Assembly (NCBI GenBank): GCA_003153055.1
Contig: PMBV01000071.1
Span: 169-19,546 of the forward strand
DNA length: 19,378 nt
Direction: 5' to 3'
From: Myxococcales bacterium
GTDB lineage: Bacteria; Myxococcota; Myxococcia; Myxococcales; Myxococcaceae
Positions 14,682-19,378 of the stretch are shown here, piece by piece. A program made the position numbers and the translations under genes. The notes under the pieces were generated by a model. It made no database searches. It was given only the letters and a program-made list of their open reading frames with translations, and was not told the DNA's origin. How positions within the stretch are numbered: position 1 is the first letter of the stretch; each line of letters begins with the position of its first letter.

Positions 14682-16705
14682 AGGAACAGCTTCTCGCCGG
14701 GCTTTACGTCGAAGGCGGTGTACCAGGCGTCGACGTTCCGCACGGTGGCCGCGCGGTACGGGTCGGGCGCGTGGCCGTCGACGATGATTTGCTGTCGCAG
14801 AGACTTCTCTCGGGACTTCTCTCTCCACGACTGGGCATAGGCCACGAAGAACTGCTGCTCGGGAGTGAAGCCCTGCTCGGCGAGGGCCGGCTCCGCGCCC
14901 CGCGAGTGAACCCATGCGTCATGGGTGGCCGCGAGCCCCGCCAGGTCGGCGATGTTCTCGCTGAGGGTCAGCTTCCCGTTCACGTGGAGGTCGGGGAAGG
15001 GCTCGTAGGCGTTGTACTGAGCTACGAGCTGGGCCCCCGACGCCTCGAAGTGTGCCGCGTCTTCCTTGGTCCACCAGTTGGCCAGCCGACCGCTGGAGTC
15101 GAACAGCGCCCCTTGGTCATCGAAGCTGTGGGAGATCTCGTGCCCGATGGTAGCGCCCAGAGAGCCGTAGTTGGCCGCCGCAGTTGCCGCGGGGTCGAAG
15201 AAGGGCGGCTGGAGGATCGCCGCGGGGAAGTTGAGGGCGTTCTGCACCGGGAGGTTCACCGCGTTCACCGTCTGCGGCGTCATGCACCACTCCATCCGGT
15301 CCACCGGCTTGCCCAGCTTGGCGACCTGCCTCCGGTACTCGAACAGCCCGGCCCGCTCGAGGTTCCCCAAGGCGTCGCCCGGCGTCACCACGAGGCCTTC
15401 GTAGCTCACCCACTTCTCCGGGTAGCCGATGCCCACGTAGAGCGTCGCCAGCTTCTGCTTGGCCTGGGCCTTCGTCTTGGGGGCCATCCACTCCAGGGCG
15501 TCGATGCGCGCCTGGAAGGCAGCCACGAGGTTCTTCACCATGACTTGAATGCGGGCCTTCGACTCGGCCGGGAAATAGCGCGCGACCCACAGGTGGCCCA
15601 CGGCGTCGCCCAGGGCCTCGTTGGTCCTCGACACGCTGCGCTTCCAGCGGGCCCTCAGCTCCGGCGTGCCCGAGAGCGCTCGCCCGTAGAGGTCGAAGGA
15701 CGCATCCACGAAGGCCTTGGGCAGTGCTGGGCTCGCGCGGTCGATGGTGTGAAAGACGAGCCACTCCTTCCAGGTCGACAGGGGCTCGCTCTGGACCAGC
15801 GCCGAGAGCGCCGTGGTGGCCTTGGGGTGCCAGACGATGAAGCGCTGTTGCTGAGAGAGCCCGGCGCCGTCGAAGAAGGCCCCCCAATCGAGCCCCGGAG
15901 CCTTGGTGCCGAAGTCGGCCCGCTTCCACGGGTTGTTGGCCTTGAGCACGTCGGCCGACACCTCGCGGCTGGCGTGGCCCTGGGCCATCTTCGTCTCGAG
16001 GGCGAGCACCCGCGCGGCTTTCGCCTTCTCATCGGCGACGCCCGCCAGGTGGAGCACGAGCGCGATGTGCTCCTCGTACGTGGTGCGGAGCTCCTTCATG
16101 CGCGGTGACTCGTCGAGGTAGTAGTCGCGGTCAGGCAGCCCCAGGCCTCCTTGCAGCAGGTACGCCGTGTACCGCTGGGGCGCGTCGAGCGCCGGCGACA
16201 CCCAGAGGCCGAACAGGCGATCCGTGGCGAAGTTGGTGGAGTTGAGCGGGTCGACGTCGGCGCGGAGCTCTTGGCCCAGCAGCTTGGCCAGCGCCTTCTT
16301 GTCGGCGAGCTTCTCGATGCGCTCGAGGGCTGGCGCGAGGGGAGTGACGCCGCGGGCCTCGATGGTCGCCTCGTCGAGGAAGGTGGCGTAGTAGTCACCC
16401 GCCTTGCGCGCCTCGGTGCCTGCCGGAGCCTTGGTCGCAGCCTCGAGGAGCTCGCGGACCCGCTCGTCGGCCTGGGCGGCGATGGCCGAGAAGACGCCCC
16501 ACCTCGGGCGATCCGCGGGAATCTCGGTGCTCCGCTCCCAGGCTCCGTTGGCGTAGCGGAAGAAGTCGTCGCCGGGCTTCACCGTTCGATCCATTCCTCC
16601 GAGGTCGATGGACGGCGTGGTCGCCGCGCCGCCGTCGGGAGCACCGAGGGCAGTGGCGGAGACCAGGCTCGAGAGGGCCGCGGTCAGCACGAGGTTGATT
16701 CTCAT
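14651..16705 (-). CDS. M13-family (neprilysin/PepO-like) zinc metalloendopeptidase
   Basis: 684-aa exported zinc peptidase of family M13. A Sec signal peptide (MRINLVLTAALSSLVSATAL) ends near ALG-AP. The mature N-terminus has the family motif DDFFRYANGAWERST. Downstream, NALNFPAAILQPPFF precedes the zinc site GHEISHSFDDQG (HExxH His522, Glu523, His526) and ENIADLAG (third ligand Glu583, with Asp587). The C-terminus EPKERVRVW matches the usual M13 ending, with Val where many members have Cys. Length is normal and all catalytic residues are present. ATG 16705 is chosen; a TTG six codons earlier is an alternative, and neither has a strong Shine-Dalgarno. It is probably periplasmic or secreted and degrades peptides. 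It is divergent from the MCP-like gene. Its last 31 bp recur at 5871-5901. Confidence 0.93.
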   Translation of the reverse strand: MRINLVLTAALSSLVSATALGAPDGGAATTPSIDLGGMDRTVKPGDDFFRYANGAWERSTEIPADRPRWGVFSAIAAQADERVRELLEAATKAPAGTEARKAGDYYATFLDEATIEARGVTPLAPALERIEKLADKKALAKLLGQELRADVDPLNSTNFATDRLFGLWVSPALDAPQRYTAYLLQGGLGLPDRDYYLDESPRMKELRTTYEEHIALVLHLAGVADEKAKAARVLALETKMAQGHASREVSADVLKANNPWKRADFGTKAPGLDWGAFFDGAGLSQQQRFIVWHPKATTALSALVQSEPLSTWKEWLVFHTIDRASPALPKAFVDASFDLYGRALSGTPELRARWKRSVSRTNEALGDAVGHLWVARYFPAESKARIQVMVKNLVAAFQARIDALEWMAPKTKAQAKQKLATLYVGIGYPEKWVSYEGLVVTPGDALGNLERAGLFEYRRQVAKLGKPVDRMEWCMTPQTVNAVNLPVQNALNFPAAILQPPFFDPAATAAANYGSLGATIGHEISHSFDDQGALFDSSGRLANWWTKEDAAHFEASGAQLVAQYNAYEPFPDLHVNGKLTLSENIADLAGLAATHDAWVHSRGAEPALAEQGFTPEQQFFVAYAQSWREKSREKSLRQQIIVDGHAPDPYRAATVRNVDAWYTAFDVKPGEKLFLEPKERVRVW

Positions 16706-16949
16706 GACGGGGGGATGGTCCAAATGGCCGTCGGTTTCAAGTGCCGGCTCTGACGCCCAGCCCCAAAGGCTTGCTCCAGCCTGCCCATGTCAAACACCCT
16801 CACGGTCGTGGATGTCTTGGGAGACCTCCTGGGCCTGGGCTGACCCACGCACTCGCGGGCTTCCTCAGAGGTTGCGCTGGCTCGGGAGTTGCTCGACGTG
16901 GGGCCAAGAGGCTCGTGTGCGTGCTGTTCTTGGACAATGGATTGGGGCG

Positions 16950-18086
16950 ATGCCACGAGCTCAGGGGCGCTGCGCGGTCACCATGCAGGTGATGGGCAAT
17001 GGTGGAGTCTGGGAGGTGAGCTGGCGCCAGCTGGGAGCGGCACCCGCGGGCGAAAGTGAAGCGCGGCGGCTGGGCACCGCGATGGTCGAGCTCGCCGAAG
17101 GAGCTGGGCTGCGCGTCTCGCTCGAGCCCACGCTCGTCTTGGGCGGCACGGTGGTCGACGTGGGCCCGGTCGAGCGCCTGCCTGCGTGGGATGGGGCCGA
17201 GCTCACCTGGCGCGGCCGCTCGGTGGAGGGCGGCGTCGACGCGGGCCGAGCGTTGGAGGCGGCGCGCGACCTCTCGGAGCGCTCGGTGCTCGAGCTCAAC
17301 CGTGGGCTCGAGGAGGTCCTCTCCCTGTCGCAGCAACAGTGCACCGAGGTCGAGGGGCTGGCTCGAACCTTCGACACGACCGGAGGTCTCGGCGTCGCGC
17401 TCACGGCGCTCGAGGGGGAGCTCTCGACGGTGGGCCAGCGGCTCTCGGGGGTGCTCTCGGGGCATCTGGTGGAGGTCGGGAGCGCGGCTGCGTCGGCACA
17501 CGACATCGTCAAGCTCGCCGCCGCGGTTGGGCAGATCGCCCAGTCGGCGCGGATGCTGACCTTCAATGCCAAAGTCGAGTCGGCGCGGCTGGGCGCCGAG
17601 GGCAAGGGCTTCGTCGTCATCGCAGGTGCCATCAGCGAGCTCGCCAACGACGTGCGCACCTCGAACGACCTGGTCACTGGCATGGCCGAGGAGCTGGTGG
17701 CGAAGCTCCCCAAGCTGCGTGAGGCCACCGCCGAGCTGGCCTCGGCGACGGATGCGCAGTTGGCGAGCTTGAAGGGGCGTCTGGGGTCGTTGCGCGAGAC
17801 GTTCCAGACGGCGAGGGATCAGGCGGTGACTGAGCTAGGCAAGGCCCAAGGCGCTGCCGAGGCGGTGAAGGCCCGCAGCCATGAAGTCATTCGTCACCTC
17901 CAGTTTCAGGACCGAACCAGCCAGCTGCTCATGCGAGTCAAGGCGCACGTGGAAAGCATGGAGGCCGCGCTCGGCGTAAAGGAGGCCGCGGCGAGCCCGG
18001 ATCTCCTCGCCCGGGTCGGCACGCTCGGCCGAAAGCTGGAGGACCAGACCATCGGCATGAACGCCGGCGAGGTGACGCTGTTCTGA
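16950..18086 (+). CDS. Soluble methyl-accepting chemotaxis protein-like signalling protein
   Basis: 378-aa cytoplasmic protein with a chemoreceptor signalling hairpin and no membrane span. The tip region reads IAQSARMLTFNAKVESARLG followed by EGKGFVVIAGAISELANDV. It clearly corresponds to the MCP consensus (IA.QTNLLALNAAIEAARAGE.GRGFAVVA.E.R.LA) but deviates at several positions, so coupling to CheA/CheW may be altered. The N-terminal 90 residues are a small mixed domain of unknown kind (GGVWEVSWRQLG, RVSLEPTLVLGG). Long coiled-coil helices follow. The tail has RHLQFQDRTSQLLMRV, seen in short soluble MCPs. The start is uncertain: ATG 16950 and ATG 16983 are both in frame with weak Shine-Dalgarno sequences, and the open frame extends further upstream with non-coding character. 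No che genes are adjacent. It ends 12 bp before the facing methyltransferase gene. Confidence 0.85.
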   Translation: MPRAQGRCAVTMQVMGNGGVWEVSWRQLGAAPAGESEARRLGTAMVELAEGAGLRVSLEPTLVLGGTVVDVGPVERLPAWDGAELTWRGRSVEGGVDAGRALEAARDLSERSVLELNRGLEEVLSLSQQQCTEVEGLARTFDTTGGLGVALTALEGELSTVGQRLSGVLSGHLVEVGSAAASAHDIVKLAAAVGQIAQSARMLTFNAKVESARLGAEGKGFVVIAGAISELANDVRTSNDLVTGMAEELVAKLPKLREATAELASATDAQLASLKGRLGSLRETFQTARDQAVTELGKAQGAAEAVKARSHEVIRHLQFQDRTSQLLMRVKAHVESMEAALGVKEAAASPDLLARVGTLGRKLEDQTIGMNAGEVTLF

Positions 18087-18098
18087 AGCGCCGCGTGG

Positions 18099-18764
18099 TC
18101 AGTTCTCGTAGACGGCGACGTTCATACGCTTGAAGACGCCCACGCCGAGGCGCCGGCGGAGTTTGAGCCACTGGCACTGGGCGAAGAGGTTCGGTTGATC
18201 GTCGGCGTGGGCGTACAGAACACGGAGGCGTCGTGAGCGCCGCCGCAGCGAGGCCTCCACCTGGGCCTGGGTCGAGGCCATCACCGTCCCCACGAAGGGG
18301 TTGAAGAGGAAGACGATGCTCACGTCGTCGGGGACCTCGTAGGTCGCGGCGTCGGCCACGACGACTTCCACCGGGCTGTGGAGTCGCGGCTTCGCGGCGC
18401 GCACGTTCTCCCGGGCAATCTCAGCCAGCGGAGCGAGGAGCTCGACGCCCACCACGCGCTCGAGCTGGCGGCGCGCGACCATGAGCAGCACGCGCCCCAT
18501 GCCAGCGCCGTAGTCGAGAAACACGTCCGCTCTCGTCACCGGCAACGCGTCCATCGACTGGCGCAACAGGAACCAGGGCAGCGGCTCGTAGGGAACGCTC
18601 TCGGCCTTGTCTGCGTAGGCACTGCCATCGAACGGGCGTCGCGTGTCGGCGCTGAAGTACCGGTCCCAGGCGGCCCCTTCGGCACGGACGCACGCCCACC
18701 GGGCCAGCTCGATCGGCCCGACCTCACCCAGACGCTTCTTCAACCGGCGGAGACCCTCGAGCAT
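18099..18764 (-). CDS. Class I SAM-dependent methyltransferase, substrate unknown
   Basis: 221-aa Rossmann-fold methyltransferase. Motif I is DVFLDYGAGMGRVLLMVA (residues about 80-97, with Gly86, Gly88 and Gly90). The acidic end of strand 2 is in VVGVELLAPLAEIA, and VADAATYEVPDDVSIVFLFN gives strands 4-5 and the NPF motif. The N-terminal helix is basic (LRRLKKRLGE), and a YFSADTRRPFDGS segment precedes the core. FNPF is reminiscent of N-methyltransferases but is not enough for a substrate call. The start is doubtful: ATG 18764 gives the protein described, while TTG 18800 extends it by 12 residues, and neither has a spaced Shine-Dalgarno. It converges with the MCP-like gene. Nothing beside it suggests a biosynthetic pathway. 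Confidence 0.86.
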   Translation of the reverse strand: MLEGLRRLKKRLGEVGPIELARWACVRAEGAAWDRYFSADTRRPFDGSAYADKAESVPYEPLPWFLLRQSMDALPVTRADVFLDYGAGMGRVLLMVARRQLERVVGVELLAPLAEIARENVRAAKPRLHSPVEVVVADAATYEVPDDVSIVFLFNPFVGTVMASTQAQVEASLRRRSRRLRVLYAHADDQPNLFAQCQWLKLRRRLGVGVFKRMNVAVYEN

Positions 18765-18952
18765 GCGAAACGCGAGTGCAAGAGGTCGCGCAGTGGCCAA
18801 CGCCTCGACTCGATTGCCCTTGGTCCTTCTGGAGCGGCTGGGAGGTGTCGTTCTGAGGGGCGGAGGCCTTCATCTTGATGGAGTGGTGACCTCGCGCTCA
18901 CGAGCCGGTCGTCACCAGGCAACGCGGGCTTCATCTTGCACCGCGCGCCCCC

Positions 18953-19285
18953 ATGCCCTCGAGTCAAACCCAGGCCAACGCCGCGAAAGAAACCCTTCTC
19001 CAGCATCGCGCGAGCATCCTTCGTCTGCGTGGCGGCAACGATGCGGGAGTGAGCTCGCTGGCCGGAGAGCGGCGGGTCGACGAGCTGGCCGAGAACGAGG
19101 AGATCTCCGGCGTGCTCGTGCTCCTGTCAGAGCGGGAGACCCGCGAGCTCCGAGAGGTCGACGCCGCGCTCGCGAGGATCGAGCGCGGCACCTGGGGCCT
19201 CTGCGAGACCTGTCACCGGCCCATGGACGGGAAGCGACTGAAGGCCCTCCCGGAAGCGCGCACCTGTACGACGTGTGAGGTTTAG
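18953..19285 (+). CDS. DksA/TraR-family C4 zinc-finger protein
   Basis: 110-aa protein with an N-terminal coiled-coil-like helix region and a C-terminal four-Cys zinc finger: Cys84-x2-Cys87 (CETC) and Cys105-x2-Cys108 (CTTC) around the typical GTWGLCE and P-x-x-R. DksA family members bind the RNA polymerase secondary channel and tune transcription, often with ppGpp. This one is shorter than E. coli DksA (151 aa), and the acidic coiled-coil tip (DxxDxA) is not evident; the comparable segment reads RREVDELAENE-like with NEEISG. A non-canonical DksA/TraR-type protein is therefore the safest call. ATG 18953 has no visible Shine-Dalgarno. The stop (TAG, 19283-19285) directly abuts the stop of the gapA gene on the other strand. 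The 150-bp upstream gap shows no clear promoter to me. Confidence 0.82.
   Translation: MPSSQTQANAAKETLLQHRASILRLRGGNDAGVSSLAGERRVDELAENEEISGVLVLLSERETRELREVDAALARIERGTWGLCETCHRPMDGKRLKALPEARTCTTCEV

Positions 19286-19378
<93 letters not shown>

Noticed and set aside
16787..16843. 18-codon ORF (MSNTLTVVDVLGDLLGLG) upstream of the MCP-like gene
   Set aside because: It could hint at a frameshifted longer N-terminus, but no Shine-Dalgarno is present. Rejoining it to the MCP frame needs an assumed indel, and no homology is evident.

Overview
The window is high-GC bacterial DNA. Several features fit a myxobacterium or a close relative (Myxococcota): a Ser/Thr kinase with one membrane span and an alanine/proline-rich linker, a soluble chemoreceptor-like protein, many GTG starts, and heavy G/C preference at third codon positions. 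The phylum is an inference; no rRNA gene is present. No tRNA, rRNA, CRISPR array, transposase or integrase was seen.

Layout. (1) Positions 1-4856 hold the 3' end of ilvC (+), then on the minus strand a ferredoxin-type nitrite/sulfite reductase, a luciferase-like flavin oxidoreductase and a Ser/Thr kinase. (2) Positions 4857-5870 hold no convincing gene. They contain two 116-bp direct repeats, each with a 36-bp interrupted palindrome, and a 92-bp imperfect inverted repeat between them. (3) Positions 5955-14487 form a compact block: a two-gene ABC transporter, a small zinc-ribbon membrane protein, a ClC chloride/proton exchanger with four CBS motifs, a 52-aa small ORF coupled to a MarR regulator, a secreted SGNH hydrolase, and a Pal-like lipoprotein with a small downstream gene. 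(4) Positions 14651-19378 hold an M13 metallopeptidase (-), an MCP-like protein (+), a methyltransferase (-), a DksA/TraR zinc-finger protein (+) and the 3' end of gapA (-).

Two observations define the block in (3). First, the dyad TGGATATCCA lies in three promoter regions (9125-9134, 12002-12011, 14506-14515). A relaxed version, TTGG-N4-CCAA, lies at a fourth (12734-12745). One copy is beside marR, so the simplest reading is a local MarR regulon covering the whole block. Second, the last 31 bp of the M13 peptidase gene (14651-14681) recur at 5871-5901, in the same orientation and with 28/31 identity, encoding the same kind of C-terminus (EPKER-x-RVW-stop). The block is therefore bracketed by direct repeats of a gene 3' end, as expected for an island inserted at that gene's end, although no recombinase is visible.

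Taken together, the block looks like a transferable envelope or ion-homeostasis module (exporter, Cl-/H+ exchanger, lipoprotein, secreted hydrolase) under one repressor. The inducing signal and the transported substrate cannot be read from the sequence.
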